This document shows, one piece after another, positions 46,050-55,223 of a stretch of DNA of 64,000 nucleotides (within the stretch, counting starts at the first letter, position 1; every line of letters starts with the position of its first letter). Position numbers and translations under genes: made by a program. The notes under the pieces were generated by a model. The model had not been told where the DNA came from. It worked only from the letters and a program-made list of their open reading frames with translations, and searched no databases. This DNA comes from DATEDA01 sp963827595 (lineage in GTDB: Bacteria > Pseudomonadota > Gammaproteobacteria > Burkholderiales > SG8-39). Where the stretch lies: contig CAWHBT010000010.1 in the NCBI GenBank assembly GCA_963827595.1, positions 192,997 through 256,996 on the forward strand, written 5' to 3'.

Positions 46050-46529
46050 CTAACCGTCCGGGCTCACGAAGCGCCCGGATTTCCCGCCGGCTTTCTCGAG
46101 CAGCCGGATCGACTCGATTCGCATCCCCCGGTCCGCCGCTTTGCACATGTCGTAGACGGTCAACAGCCCCACGGCGACGGCCGTAAGCGCCTCCATCTCC
46201 ACGCCGGTGCGTCCCACCGTCTCGACGGTCACGCTGAGCGCGATCGCCGGCTCCCGCGAGTCGGCGGTGAACTCCGCCGCTACCCGGGTGAGGGCAAGCG
46301 GATGCGCGAGGGGGATCAGGTCGGCGGTGCGCTTGGCCGCCTGGATCGCGGCGATGCGTGCGACGCCGAGCACGTCGCCCTTGGCGGCCGTGCCCGCCTC
46401 GATCAGCGCCAGGGTCTCGGGCCGCATCACGATCCGGCCGGCCGCGCGCGCGAGCCGGCGGGTCTCGGTCTTCGCGCCGACGTCGACCATGTGTGCAGCG
46501 CCTTCCGCGTCGAAATGGGTGAGTGCCAT
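46050..46529 (-). CDS. moaC: Cyclic pyranopterin monophosphate synthase MoaC
   Basis: A 159-residue cytosolic enzyme in molybdenum-cofactor synthesis, converting 3',8-cyclo-GTP (the MoaA product) to cPMP. Family marks: KGDVLGVARIAAIQAAKRTA (catalytic Lys), DLIPLAHPLALTRV (His), TGVEMEALTAVAVGLLTVYD, MCKAADRGMRI and the C-terminal LEKAGGKSG. Length matches the family. It is divergent from the M48 protease gene (58 bases between starts). Confidence 0.96.
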   Translation of the reverse strand: MALTHFDAEGAAHMVDVGAKTETRRLARAAGRIVMRPETLALIEAGTAAKGDVLGVARIAAIQAAKRTADLIPLAHPLALTRVAAEFTADSREPAIALSVTVETVGRTGVEMEALTAVAVGLLTVYDMCKAADRGMRIESIRLLEKAGGKSGRFVSPDG

Positions 46530-46587
46530 GACTCGAGTCTCCGCCGTGTCGCTCGGGGAACCAGTTCAGCCTTGCGGGTATCATAAC

Positions 46588-48033
46588 GTGGTGCATCGTC
46601 TCGGCTCGTTCCTCCTCGCCCTCGCGTTTGCAGGCGCGCCCGGCGCGCGCGCCCAGACCCTCCCGGACCTCGGCGAGAGCGCCCAGACGGAGCTCACGCC
46701 GCAGCAGGAGCGCCGGATCGGGGACTCGATCATGCGCGAGATCCGTCGCGACCCGGACTACGTCGGCGACCCGGAGATCGCCGACTACGTCCAGCAGGTC
46801 GGCTTCCGCCTGGTCGCGGCGAGCCCCGAGCCGCGCCGGCACTTCGAGTTCTTCGTGGTCCGCGACCGGACCGTGAACGCCTTCGCGATGCCGGGCGGCT
46901 ACATCGGTGTGCACACCGGCCTGCTGCTCTCGTCGCAGACGGAGTCCGAGTTCGCCGGCGTGCTCGCGCACGAGCTCGCGCACATCCTCCAGCGTCACCT
47001 CGCGCGTCAGTTCGAGGCCCAGAGCAAGGCCACCCACCTGTCGCTGCTCGCATTCGCGCTGTCGGTCCTGGCGGCGAGGTCCAACCCGCAGGCCGCCCAG
47101 GCCGGGATCGTCGCCGCGCAGGCCGCGCCGGCGGCGGTCTTCCTCAACTACAGCCGGGACTTCGAGCGCGAAGCCGACCGCGTGGGCTACCAGATCCTCG
47201 AGGCGAGCGGCTACGACACGGCGGGCATGCCGGCGTTCTTCGAGCGGCTGCAGAAGGCGACCCGGCTCTACGAGAACAACGCGCCGGTCTACGTCCGCAC
47301 CCACCCGCTCACGACCGAACGCATCGCCGACATGCAGAACCGCCAGGCGAGCGCACCGTACCGGCAGCGGCCCGACAGCCACGAGTTCCAGCTCGTGCGG
47401 GCGAAGCTGCGCGTCGCCGACGGCCGACCCGAGGAGGCGGTTGCCTTCTTCCGCACCGCGCTCGGGGAGCGTCGGTTCGCCGACGAGGCGGCAGTGCGCT
47501 ACGGTTACGCCGCGGCGCTTGCCCGGGCGCGGGACTTCAAGGCCGCGGACGCCGAGATCAGCGCGCTGCGCAAGACGGCGCGACCGCATCCGATGTACGA
47601 GACGCTGGCCGCGCGGATCAAGGCCGGCATGGGCGACCTCCCTGGCGCGGAGAAGATCCTCGCCGCGGCGGCGCCGACGTACCCCGACGTCTTCGCGATC
47701 AGCCTCGACCGGGCCGAGATCCTGCAACAGCTCGGGCGCGAGAAGGAGGCGGTCGCGCTCCTCGACGAGCTCATCAAGCGGCGTCCGGGCGATGCGCAGC
47801 TTTACCGGATGCTCGCCAAGTCCTACGCCGCGTCCGGCGCGCGCACCCAGCAGCACCGCGCGCTCGCCGAGGCCTACTACCTGCAGGGCAGCGTTCCCGC
47901 CGCGATCGAGCAGCTGCAGTTCGCCCAGGCCGCCGCCGACAGCGACTTCTACACGCTGTCCGCGATCGATGCGCGGCTGCGCGAGCTCAAGCGGGTCCAG
48001 GTCGAGGAGCTCAAGGAGCGCAAGAAGCAGTAG
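46588..48033 (+). CDS. M48 family metalloprotease with C-terminal TPR-like repeats (BepA-like)
   Basis: A 481-residue periplasmic zinc protease. Signal peptide VHRLGSFLLALAFAGAPGARAQ. Zinc site HELAHILQRH with HExxH at 128-132, and the third ligand in YSRDFEREADRVGYQIL. This is followed by a helical TPR-like half (about 260-480: VRAKLRVADGRPEEAVAFFR, EKEAVALLDELIKRRPGDAQ). The arrangement equals BepA/YfgC, which helps or degrades outer-membrane proteins during LptD and BAM assembly. Start is GTG 46588 (GTG 46591 also possible); the frame upstream is antisense to moaC and not used. Confidence 0.93.
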   Translation: MVHRLGSFLLALAFAGAPGARAQTLPDLGESAQTELTPQQERRIGDSIMREIRRDPDYVGDPEIADYVQQVGFRLVAASPEPRRHFEFFVVRDRTVNAFAMPGGYIGVHTGLLLSSQTESEFAGVLAHELAHILQRHLARQFEAQSKATHLSLLAFALSVLAARSNPQAAQAGIVAAQAAPAAVFLNYSRDFEREADRVGYQILEASGYDTAGMPAFFERLQKATRLYENNAPVYVRTHPLTTERIADMQNRQASAPYRQRPDSHEFQLVRAKLRVADGRPEEAVAFFRTALGERRFADEAAVRYGYAAALARARDFKAADAEISALRKTARPHPMYETLAARIKAGMGDLPGAEKILAAAAPTYPDVFAISLDRAEILQQLGREKEAVALLDELIKRRPGDAQLYRMLAKSYAASGARTQQHRALAEAYYLQGSVPAAIEQLQFAQAAADSDFYTLSAIDARLRELKRVQVEELKERKKQ

Positions 48034-48079
48034 GGCGCCGGCAGCGCAGCCCGCTTGCGGCCTGACCGCGCCCGGCCCG

Positions 48080-49066
48080 TCACGCCCTGGCCGGCACCTC
48101 GAAGTACGCCTCGTACAGCAGGTCGAAGGTCTTCTCGGTCTCGGCGAGCAGCTCGTCGTCGGTCGTCGCGCGGCGCTTCGCGCCGGCGAGCAGCGTCTCG
48201 ACGCCGGCCGCCTCGGGAACCCGGCTCCCGCCGGCCTCGAGCACGTGCACGAGCTTGCCGATCTTCACCAGCGCCGGGTTCCGGTCGAGCTTGAAGCTCC
48301 CGAGCAGCTGCTCGTACGTGACCTCGTGCTTGCTGTTGTGGAAGGTCGCGTCGTCGAACCCGAAGCTCACCGCGGTCGCCGGGCAGGCGGCGCTCTTGTC
48401 GAGCCAGATCAGGCTCGCCTCCGGGTCGATGAAGCGGCGGATCAGCCACGCCGAGGCGAGACGGTCGGTGAACAGCGGCTTCCGCGTGGCCCAGGCGCGA
48501 CGAAAGTAGGTCCGGTTCGAGCGCGCGACACCGGCCTTGGGCGAGGTCGACTTGCTCTCCGGGAACATCAGCTCACGGACCTGGAGCTCCATCGCCGCCA
48601 GCGCCTGCTCCGCCTTGGCCTTGAGCGGGGAGCCGAAGAAGTCGAGCGCGCCGATCGCTTCCAGATCGCGCCGCTGCTTCCCGAGGACGCGGCTGATCGC
48701 GACCGGGTCCGAGATCCCGAAGCCCGCCTTCAGCGACTCGACGATCTTGGTGAGCTCGCGATATTGCGCCGAACGATCGAACAGCCCGCGGAACTGCTTC
48801 GACTGGGCCTCGTTGACGCTCCGCACCCAGAGGATGTGGGCGCTGCCGTTGATGCGCTCGACGTACTCCGCCAGCTTGGTCAGGCCGGACCGCGCGTCGG
48901 TCGAGTCGGGCAGCAGATAGACGCCGTCGCGGAGCACGGCGCAACCGAGCGTCTCGAGCGTCCGCAGCACCTTCATCCGCCCGGCGGCGTCGTCGATCGG
49001 CAGCTGGGTGACGAACGCCAGCCAGCGCGTCGGGGGCTCGCCGCCTGGTGCGCTCGGGCGGGCCAT
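48080..49066 (-). CDS. chrB: ChrB-type chromate resistance protein
   Basis: A 328-residue protein. N-terminal ChrB domain (about 10-150: TRWLAFVTQLPIDDAAGRMK, GCAVLRDGVYLLPDS) and a C-terminal ChrB-related domain (about 170-320: RKPLFTDRLASAWLIRRFID, LIWLDKSAACPATAVSFGFD). ChrB acts as a chromate-sensing regulator of the chrA efflux gene in known systems. No chrA is found here; its neighbours are an MFS transporter (divergent) and M48. Start at ATG 49066, chosen because the family N-terminus begins shortly after it. Confidence 0.9.
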   Translation of the reverse strand: MARPSAPGGEPPTRWLAFVTQLPIDDAAGRMKVLRTLETLGCAVLRDGVYLLPDSTDARSGLTKLAEYVERINGSAHILWVRSVNEAQSKQFRGLFDRSAQYRELTKIVESLKAGFGISDPVAISRVLGKQRRDLEAIGALDFFGSPLKAKAEQALAAMELQVRELMFPESKSTSPKAGVARSNRTYFRRAWATRKPLFTDRLASAWLIRRFIDPEASLIWLDKSAACPATAVSFGFDDATFHNSKHEVTYEQLLGSFKLDRNPALVKIGKLVHVLEAGGSRVPEAAGVETLLAGAKRRATTDDELLAETEKTFDLLYEAYFEVPARA

Positions 49067-49301
49067 CAGTTCCCTCGTCCCGGCGCTGCGGCGTACCGCG
49101 CCATCGCGTCGTCGCGAGACGCGAGCGCGCACCGGGGATCGAGCTTGAAAGCGTCCATGTCGATCGGCGGGATTTCCAAGCCGCCGAGTCTATCAAGGCG
49201 GCCACCCGTGTGCCAAAGCGCCGGAATACCGGCGCGGTGCAGTTTGGTCGTCGCCAGGGAAAGCAGTTAGCATCGACTGGTCGCTCATCGTCCTCCGACC
49301 G

Positions 49302-50510
49302 ATGAAGTCCCAACGCTTGCCCGCACTGGTCCTGGCCGCTGCCGGCCTGATCCTGATGATTGCGCTCGGGACCCGGCAGGGCTTCGGGCTCTTCCTCCAT
49401 CCGATGTGCTCGGCGCTGGGGTGGGGCCGGGAGACGTTCTCCGTGGCTATTGCGCTGCAAAACCTCGTTTGGGGGCTCGCTCAACCCTTCACAGGGATGA
49501 TTGCCGACAAGTTTGGCGCCGCGCGCGTCATCGCCCTGGGCGGCATCTGCTATGCCGTCGGGCTGATCCTGATGGCCTATTCGACGACCGGCCTCGCGCT
49601 CGACTTCTCGGCGGGCCTTCTCATCGGGCTGGGGTTGAGTGGCGCGAGCTTCGGCGTCGTGCTCGGGGTGGTCGGGCGGAGCGTCGTCCCCGAGCGCCGT
49701 ACCGTGGCCCTCGGCATCGTGGGCGCTGGCGGTTCGGTCGGGCAGTTCGCGATGCTGCCCTATGGCCAGGCGCTGATCTCGCAGGTCGGCTGGCTGAATG
49801 CGCTGCTCGTGCTCGCAGCGTCCGCGTTCCTGATCGTGCCGCTCGCCGCGGCGTTCGCCGGGAAGGCCGGGAGCCGCCCGGCGGGCGGCGGCCAGCCGAT
49901 CGGCGAAGCATTGCGCGAGGCGGCGAGCCATAGGGGCTTCTGGCTCGCCAGTGCGAGCTTCCTGGTCTGCGGCTTTCAGACGGTATTCATGATGACCCAC
50001 CTGCCGGCGTACCTCGTCGACCGTGGCGCAACCGCAGTCGAGGGAATGACGGCGCTCGCGATCATCGGGCTCGCCAACATCGCCGGCTCGTTCCTCGCCG
50101 GACTTCTCGGGGATCGCTACAGCAAGAAGCAGCTGCTCGGCGGGATCTACTGGATTCGCGCCGTCGCCATCGCCGCGTTCATCGCCGCTCCGCCATCGGC
50201 CGCGGCCACCTGGGCGTTCGCTGCCGTGCTTGGCCTCACCTGGCTCGGGACGGTGCCGCTGACCAACGCCCTGGTCGCGCAGATCTTCGGCGTGCAGTAT
50301 CTTTCGACGCTCTTCAGCATCGTTTTCCTCGGACACCAGCTCGGGGGGTTCCTCGGGGCATGGCTCGGCGGCTACGTGTTCGACGCGACCGGGGCGTACC
50401 TCGGCGTCTGGTTGATCGCGATCGCGGCGAGCGTCGTCGCGGCGATCGCTTGTCTGCCGATCGACGAGCGCCCGCTGCGGGCGCCGATCCCGGCGCGGGA
50501 GGGCGCATGA
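49302..50510 (+). CDS. MFS transporter
   Basis: A 402-residue, 12-helix major-facilitator protein of the inner membrane. It shows GLILMIALGTRQGFGLFLHP in helix 1, the loop 2-3 motif GMIADKFGAARVIALGG, and the loop 8-9 equivalent GLLGDRYSKKQLLGG. The opening resembles carboxylate and oxalate/formate-type (OFA/MCT-like) carriers, so the substrate is probably a small organic acid; this is inference. ATG 49302. Its last four bases overlap the start of the sensor kinase (ATGA), so transporter and two-component system are translationally coupled, perhaps for sensing the imported compound. Confidence 0.9.
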   Translation: MKSQRLPALVLAAAGLILMIALGTRQGFGLFLHPMCSALGWGRETFSVAIALQNLVWGLAQPFTGMIADKFGAARVIALGGICYAVGLILMAYSTTGLALDFSAGLLIGLGLSGASFGVVLGVVGRSVVPERRTVALGIVGAGGSVGQFAMLPYGQALISQVGWLNALLVLAASAFLIVPLAAAFAGKAGSRPAGGGQPIGEALREAASHRGFWLASASFLVCGFQTVFMMTHLPAYLVDRGATAVEGMTALAIIGLANIAGSFLAGLLGDRYSKKQLLGGIYWIRAVAIAAFIAAPPSAAATWAFAAVLGLTWLGTVPLTNALVAQIFGVQYLSTLFSIVFLGHQLGGFLGAWLGGYVFDATGAYLGVWLIAIAASVVAAIACLPIDERPLRAPIPAREGA

Positions 50511-51535
50511 GGCGCTTGCGGCCGACGGAGCCCGCGCCCGAGGTCGCGCCCGAGGCGCCGCTCAAGGTCCTGGACGCGCTACCGATCCCGGTCGCGGTCC
50601 TCGACGCGCAAGGCGGGCTCGTGGCCGCCAATCCCGCGATGCAGGCGCGCGCGGCGACCGGTCATGGGAGCTTCGCGACGCGCTTTCCCGAGTATCACGC
50701 CGCCCTCGGCGGCGATCTGCGCGCCGCGCGGGACGTGGCGGTCACGCGACAGGCGAACGGGACAGCGGTGCGCGAACGCCTTGTGGTGCAGCCGGCGGAA
50801 GCGGGCGCGACGATCACGGTGCTCGACGAGAGCCCGATGGCGGACGCGCAAACCACCCGCCTCGCCTCGCTCGGCTTCATGGTGGCCGGCGTCTGCCATG
50901 AGGTGAGCAATCCACTCGCGGCGATCCACTCGATGGTGCAAATCCTGCAGTCGAAGCGCGGCGGCTCGCCCGAGATGCTCGAGAAGGGGCTCGCGAGCAT
51001 CTCGTCCAACATCGGCCGCGTGCTCGCGATCACGCGCACGCTGACCGACTTCTCGCGGGTGCAGGACGATCCGTTGCGGCCGGTCGGGCTCGCGCAAGCC
51101 GTCGACGCCGCCGCCTTGCTGGTCAAGCATCAAACGGGGCCGAACGCCGTCACCGTCGACGTCGACGTCGCCGACGACGTGACCGTGCTCGCACGAACCG
51201 GCCAGCTCGAGCAGGTCCTATTCAACATCCTGCTGAATGCGGCCCAGGCGATGGAGGGCAGCGGACGCGTGACGGTCGCTGGCGCGAGACGCGGCGAGCG
51301 GGTCGTGCTCGCCATCCGCGACGAGGGACCAGGGGTCGCCCCGGAGCATCTCGGGCGGATCTTCGACCCGTTCTTCACGACCAAGGGGAACGGCGCTGGC
51401 ACCGGACTCGGGCTCGCGATCTCGAGCGAGATCGTTCACGAGCTCGGCGGCGAGCTGCGGGCCGAGAACCGCGCGGAGGGCGGCGCTTGCTTCGTGATCG
51501 AGCTGCCGGCGGCGGGTGTGAGCGCGACGCTATGA
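50507..51535 (+). CDS. NtrB-like soluble sensor histidine kinase
   Basis: A 342-residue kinase without membrane helices. N-terminal PAS-like domain (about 20-105: VLDALPIPVAVLDAQGGLVA), H-box GVCHEVSNPLAAI with His131, N-box LEQVLFNILLNAAQAM, G1 IRDEGPGVA, F-box IFDPFFTTKG and G2 GTGLGLAIS. This is the NtrB/PAS-soluble class that phosphorylates sigma-54 activators. It overlaps by four bases both the transporter before it and the regulator after it. Confidence 0.93.
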   Translation: MRRLRPTEPAPEVAPEAPLKVLDALPIPVAVLDAQGGLVAANPAMQARAATGHGSFATRFPEYHAALGGDLRAARDVAVTRQANGTAVRERLVVQPAEAGATITVLDESPMADAQTTRLASLGFMVAGVCHEVSNPLAAIHSMVQILQSKRGGSPEMLEKGLASISSNIGRVLAITRTLTDFSRVQDDPLRPVGLAQAVDAAALLVKHQTGPNAVTVDVDVADDVTVLARTGQLEQVLFNILLNAAQAMEGSGRVTVAGARRGERVVLAIRDEGPGVAPEHLGRIFDPFFTTKGNGAGTGLGLAISSEIVHELGGELRAENRAEGGACFVIELPAAGVSATL

Positions 51536-52937
51536 ACCTCGCGGCGGAACGCATCGACGTCAAGCGCCGCGAGCGCATCCTGGTGATCGACGACGATTCC
51601 GGGTTCGCGGAGGTCGTGCAGTTGCTGCTCGCGGGCGAGGGGTACCGTACCGAAATGGCGAGCACCGCTCGCGACGGCCTGAAAGCGGTGCACGCTGCGG
51701 CAATCGACCTCGTCATCACCGATCTCAAGCTGCCTGACGCCACCGGGCTCGACGCCATCCGATCCGTGCGCGAGATCGATCGCGAGATTCCGATCATCCT
51801 CATGACGAGCTACTCGTCGGTGGAGAGCGCGGTCAAGGCGCTGCGCAACGGCGCGGTCGACTACATCATCAAGCCGTTCAACAACGACGACTTCCTGCAT
51901 GCCGTCGAGCGCGCACTCAACGAGCGGCGGATGCGGCGCGAGAACGCGCTCCTCAAGAAGAGCCTTCACAAGGCCTGGGCCGAGCGCCGCGTGATCGGCG
52001 AGTCGTCCGGCATTCACCGCGTGCTCGATCTCGTGCGCAAGGTCGCCCCCTCGGATGCGAACGTGTTGATCTGGGGGGAAAGCGGCACCGGCAAGGAGCT
52101 CGTGGCGCGGAGCATCCATCGGGGAAGCCATCGCACCGACGGGCCGTTCGTCGCGATCAACTGCGGCGCCATCCCGTCCGGGCTGCTCGAGTCGGAGCTC
52201 TTCGGCCACGCGAAGGGCTCGTTCACCGGCGCGACCCACGCCACCGAGGGCCTCATACGCGAGGCCCACGGCGGCACGCTCTTCCTCGACGAGATCTCGG
52301 AGCTTCCCCCGCGCTCCAGGTGAAGGTGCTGCGCGTGCTCCAGGATCGCGAGGTGCGGCCGGTCGGCGGGAAGCAGGTGATCCACGTCGACGTGCGGTTC
52401 GTCGCCGCCACCAACCGCGACCTGAAGGAGCTGATGGAGCAGGGCGGGTTCCGCGAGGATCTCTTTTACCGGCTCAACGTCATCAGCATTCACGTGCCGC
52501 CGCTCCGCGAGCGCGGGGCGGACGTGCGACTGCTCGCCGAGCACTTCGTCGAGCTCTACGGGCGCAAGCTCGGCAAGCCGACCCGCCGCATCGGCGCCGA
52601 CCTCGCGGATTTCCTCGTGCGCTACTCCTGGCCGGGCAACGTGCGCGAGCTCGAGAACCTGATCGAGCGGGCGATGATTCTCGCCGAGTCGGACACGCTC
52701 ACCTGCAAGGAACTCGCCGAGGCCCGGCCCGCTTCCAGCGGCCGGCGCAGCGCCGCCGTGGGCGGAGAGCGCCCGCTGTCGGTCGAGGACTACATCCGGG
52801 AGGTCGTGCGCCGGTTCCAGGATCGCTACAGCGAGACCGAGCTTGCCCGCGTGCTTGGCATCGGCCGCAAGGCGCTATGGATGCGGCGGCGGCAGTGGGG
52901 GTTGCAGCGCCATCGCGCGAGCGGTCGGAAGCGCTAG
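51532..52937 (+). CDS. NtrC-family sigma-54-dependent response regulator (one frameshift)
   Basis: Receiver domain (about 15-130; phospho-acceptor Asp64 in VITDLKLPDATGL, conserved Lys in YIIKPFN), AAA+ domain (about 155-390; Walker A GESGTGKE at 182-189, sigma-54 contact loop GSFTGA at 229-234 in place of GAFTGA, Walker B GGTLFLDEI, R-finger region NVRELENLIERAM), and a Fis-type HTH at the C-terminus (SETELARVLGIGRKALWMRRR). The frame breaks near 52,307-52,311, where a run of five C has one base too many; removing it restores DEISELPPALQVKVLRVLQD. This looks like a sequence error. It should activate the sigma-54 promoter at 53041. Confidence 0.93.
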
Positions 52938-52954
52938 CGCGCTCTGGCGAGCTG

Positions 52955-52989
52955 TTTCCCATGGAAATCCGACGGTTTCGTTTCGAAAC
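52955..52989 (+). promoter_or_regulatory. Candidate enhancer-binding sites for the NtrC-like regulator
   Basis: Two inverted repeats, TTTCCCATGGAAA (52955-52967) and GTTTCGAAAC (52980-52989), 25 bases apart centre to centre, upstream of the -24/-12 element. Position and symmetry suit an NtrC-type upstream activating sequence; both contain TTTC/GAAA half-sites. Confidence 0.5.
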
Positions 52990-53040
52990 AGCGGCGTGGC
53001 GCCAAGCGCGCAGGTCCCTGTAAGTTCAGATCAAAGCGAC

Positions 53041-53056
53041 CGGCACGGGACTTGCA
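53041..53056 (+). promoter_or_regulatory. Sigma-54 promoter of the panB-like operon
   Basis: CGGCACGGGACTTGCA matches the YTGGCACGNNNNTTGCW consensus at all positions except the first T, with GG and GC exactly 12 bases apart. The expected transcript starts near 53067, 45 bases before the ATG. The gene just upstream encodes a sigma-54 activator. Confidence 0.85.
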
Positions 53057-53111
53057 GCGGCAATCAGACCAGCCGCTCGCGGTCCGTAGAACGATTCCTG
53101 GAGGAGATTCC

Positions 53112-53996
53112 ATGTCCGACAAACCCGCTGCCGCGCCCGCCCGCAAGAAGGTCACCATCCCGTCGCTGGTGGAGAAGATGAAGAAGGGCGAGCCGATCGT
53201 GCAGCTCGCGGTGTACGACTACGAGACCGCCATCATCGCCGACCGGGTGGGCATCGACATCCTCTGCGTCTCGGACACCGGCGGCATGGTGCTGTTCGGC
53301 CACGAGGACACGACCTCGGTTTCGTTCGAGGAGGTGATGTTCATGGCCCAGGCGGTGAAGCGCGGATCGAGGTACGGCCTGCGCATGGTCGACATGCCGT
53401 ACATGAGCTTCCACCTGTCGCCGATGCAGGCGGTCGACAACGCCGCGAAATACGTCTCGCAGGGCGGCGCGGAGGTGATGAAATGCGAGGGCAACAAGCA
53501 CCACGCGAAGAACATCGAGGCGATCGTGAAGGCCGGGATCCCGGTCCAGGGCCACATCGGCATCACGCCGATGCGCATGCCGCAGCTCGGCGGCTTCACG
53601 GCGCAGGGCAAGACCGCGGAGCGCGCGAAGGAGCTGATCGACGACGCGTGGGCGATGGTCGACGCCGGCTGCTTCTCGATCATGTGCGAGGTGACGACCT
53701 CGGAGGTGTGCGAGTACCTCGCCGAGACGCTGCCGGTGCCGGTGATCAGCCTGGGCGCGGGCAACCGGGCGCACGGCGTGCACATCATCGGCTCGGACCT
53801 GTTCCATCTCTACGAGAAGCACGTCCCGCGGCACTCGAAGATCTACGTCGACCTCGTCCCGATCATCGAGAAGGGCCTCTCCGACTACCGCGACGAGGTG
53901 CGCTCGCGCGTGTACCCCGGCAAGGAGCACACCGTCTTCATGAAAGAGGACGAGCTCGCGCGCTTCCGCGACCTGGTGGGCTGGAAGAAGAAGTGA
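53112..53996 (+). CDS. PanB-family ketopantoate hydroxymethyltransferase-like protein
   Basis: A 294-residue TIM-barrel enzyme of the family that moves the one-carbon unit of 5,10-methylene-THF to an alpha-keto acid. Conserved sites: QLAVYDYETA, VSDTGGMVLFGHE (metal Asp), VDMPYMSF (metal Asp), VMKCEGNK (Lys/Glu), GHIGITP and SIMCEVTTSE (Glu of the active site), so it is probably catalytic. It departs from housekeeping PanB in several otherwise fixed places (SDTGG for GDSLG, CEVTT for ECVP). panC and panD are absent nearby. ATG 53112 follows GGAGGAG. It stands behind a sigma-54 promoter and overlaps the next gene by four bases (GTGA). The keto-acid substrate may differ from ketoisovalerate. 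Confidence 0.85.
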   Translation: MSDKPAAAPARKKVTIPSLVEKMKKGEPIVQLAVYDYETAIIADRVGIDILCVSDTGGMVLFGHEDTTSVSFEEVMFMAQAVKRGSRYGLRMVDMPYMSFHLSPMQAVDNAAKYVSQGGAEVMKCEGNKHHAKNIEAIVKAGIPVQGHIGITPMRMPQLGGFTAQGKTAERAKELIDDAWAMVDAGCFSIMCEVTTSEVCEYLAETLPVPVISLGAGNRAHGVHIIGSDLFHLYEKHVPRHSKIYVDLVPIIEKGLSDYRDEVRSRVYPGKEHTVFMKEDELARFRDLVGWKKK

Positions 53997-54457
53997 CGAC
54001 GGCGCTCGAGACGACGCTCGCCGCCGCGGACCTCGAGCTCCTCGGACAGGCGCGATTTTTCTCCGGGATCGACCGGGCGCAGCGCGTGCGGGTCGCGGCA
54101 CTCGGCCGGGTGGAGCGCTACCCGGCCGACACGCGCATCTACACGCTCGGCGACCCGGCGGAGGATTTCTACGTCCTCGCCGACGGCATGGTGCGTTTCA
54201 CTCTCGGCGTCGGCCGGCGCGAGACCTCCGCCGGCGAGATCATGCGGCGCGGCGACGTCTTCGGCTGGGCGGCGCTCGTCGAGACGACGCAGCGGCGGAT
54301 CGCGACCGCGTACTGCCTCACGCCCTGCGCGGTGATCGCGCTCTCCGGCGCTGGCCTCGTCGCGCTGATGGAAGGAGACCACGGTCTCGGCTACGCGCTG
54401 ATGAAGCAGCTTTCGATCCTGCTCACGAGCGAGCTCAAGACGTTCGCAGCCGGTTGA
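53993..54457 (+). CDS. Stand-alone cyclic-nucleotide-binding domain protein
   Basis: A 154-residue protein that is essentially one cNMP-binding beta roll: LGQARFFSGIDRAQRVRVA, YTLGDPAEDFYVLADGMVRF, and a cassette-like RRGDVFGWAALVETTQRRIA. There is no C-terminal DNA-binding helix-turn-helix, so it is not a Crp-type regulator but a ligand-binding subunit or an adaptor. GTG start at 53993 overlaps the panB-like stop. The cassette lacks the usual FGE Glu (FGW instead), so it may bind something other than cAMP. Confidence 0.85.
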   Translation: MTTALETTLAAADLELLGQARFFSGIDRAQRVRVAALGRVERYPADTRIYTLGDPAEDFYVLADGMVRFTLGVGRRETSAGEIMRRGDVFGWAALVETTQRRIATAYCLTPCAVIALSGAGLVALMEGDHGLGYALMKQLSILLTSELKTFAAG

Positions 54458-54476
54458 GCGCGGCGCGCAGGCCCCG

Positions 54477-55223
54477 TTGACGACTTCCGTCCTGCTCGCC
54501 GCGGCCGCGCTGGTCGTCGGTCTCTTCATCGGGACGGTGGGCGTGGGCGGCATCCTGCTCATCCCGGCGCTCACCTATCTCGGCGGGCTCACGGTCCATA
54601 CCGCTGCGGCCACCGCGCTCTTCACCTTCGTCTTCACCGGCATCCTCGGCACGATCCTGTTCCAGCGTCGCGGATCGATCGACTGGCGGATCACGTCGCC
54701 GGTGTGCGTCGGCGCGGTGGTCTTCAGCGTGCTCGGTGCGTGGGCGAGCTCCCGCGTCGACGCGCGCCCGCTGGCGCTGATCATCGCCGTGGTCATCGTC
54801 TTTGCCGGGGGGTACATCCTGCTCCCTTCGCGCCGGCGCGAGACGTTTCGGGACGGCCGCTCGACCGGTGAGCGGCTGATGCTCCTCGGCGTCGGTGCGG
54901 TGTCAGGCTTCGGTTCCGGGCTCTCCGGCGCGGGCGGACCGCTGTTCTCGGTGCCGATGATGGTGCTCGCCGGCTTCGTCCCGCTCGCCTCGGTCGGCAC
55001 GAGCCAGGTGCTGCAGATCGTGGCTGCCGCCTTCGGCACCGCGGGCAACCTCGCCTACGGTCACATCGACTTCTCCATGGCGGCGTGGATCACGACGCTG
55101 GAACTGGCCGGCGTGGCCGGCGGGGTGCGGCTGGCGCACGTGATGAGCGTCCAGACGCTGCGCCGACTTGCGGCGGGACTCTGCATCGTCGTCGGCGCGT
55201 TCATGCTATGGCAGACCCTGTAG
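54477..55223 (+). CDS. TauE/SafE family membrane permease
   Basis: A 248-residue, roughly 8-helix protein of the sulfite exporter TauE/SafE family. The duplicated motif is visible: FIGTVGVGGILLIPALTYLG in helix 1 and GFGSGLSGAGGPLFSVPMMV in the second half, with VGTSQVLQIVAAAFGTAGN after it. Members export or import anions such as sulfite, sulfoacetate or organic acids. Start is TTG 54477. The GcvT-like gene starts inside its 3' end (16-base overlap). Because sox genes lie 9 kb away sulfite export is possible, but the operon context points to a carboxylate or sulfonate connected with one-carbon metabolism. Confidence 0.88.
   Translation: MTTSVLLAAAALVVGLFIGTVGVGGILLIPALTYLGGLTVHTAAATALFTFVFTGILGTILFQRRGSIDWRITSPVCVGAVVFSVLGAWASSRVDARPLALIIAVVIVFAGGYILLPSRRRETFRDGRSTGERLMLLGVGAVSGFGSGLSGAGGPLFSVPMMVLAGFVPLASVGTSQVLQIVAAAFGTAGNLAYGHIDFSMAAWITTLELAGVAGGVRLAHVMSVQTLRRLAAGLCIVVGAFMLWQTL

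Noticed and set aside
49066..49158. Thirty-codon frame on the minus strand overlapping the chrB start (MDAFKLDPRCALASRDD)
   Set aside because: Ends as TGATG at the chrB ATG, which is suggestive of coupling, but it has no ribosome site and no known match; left out as too weak.
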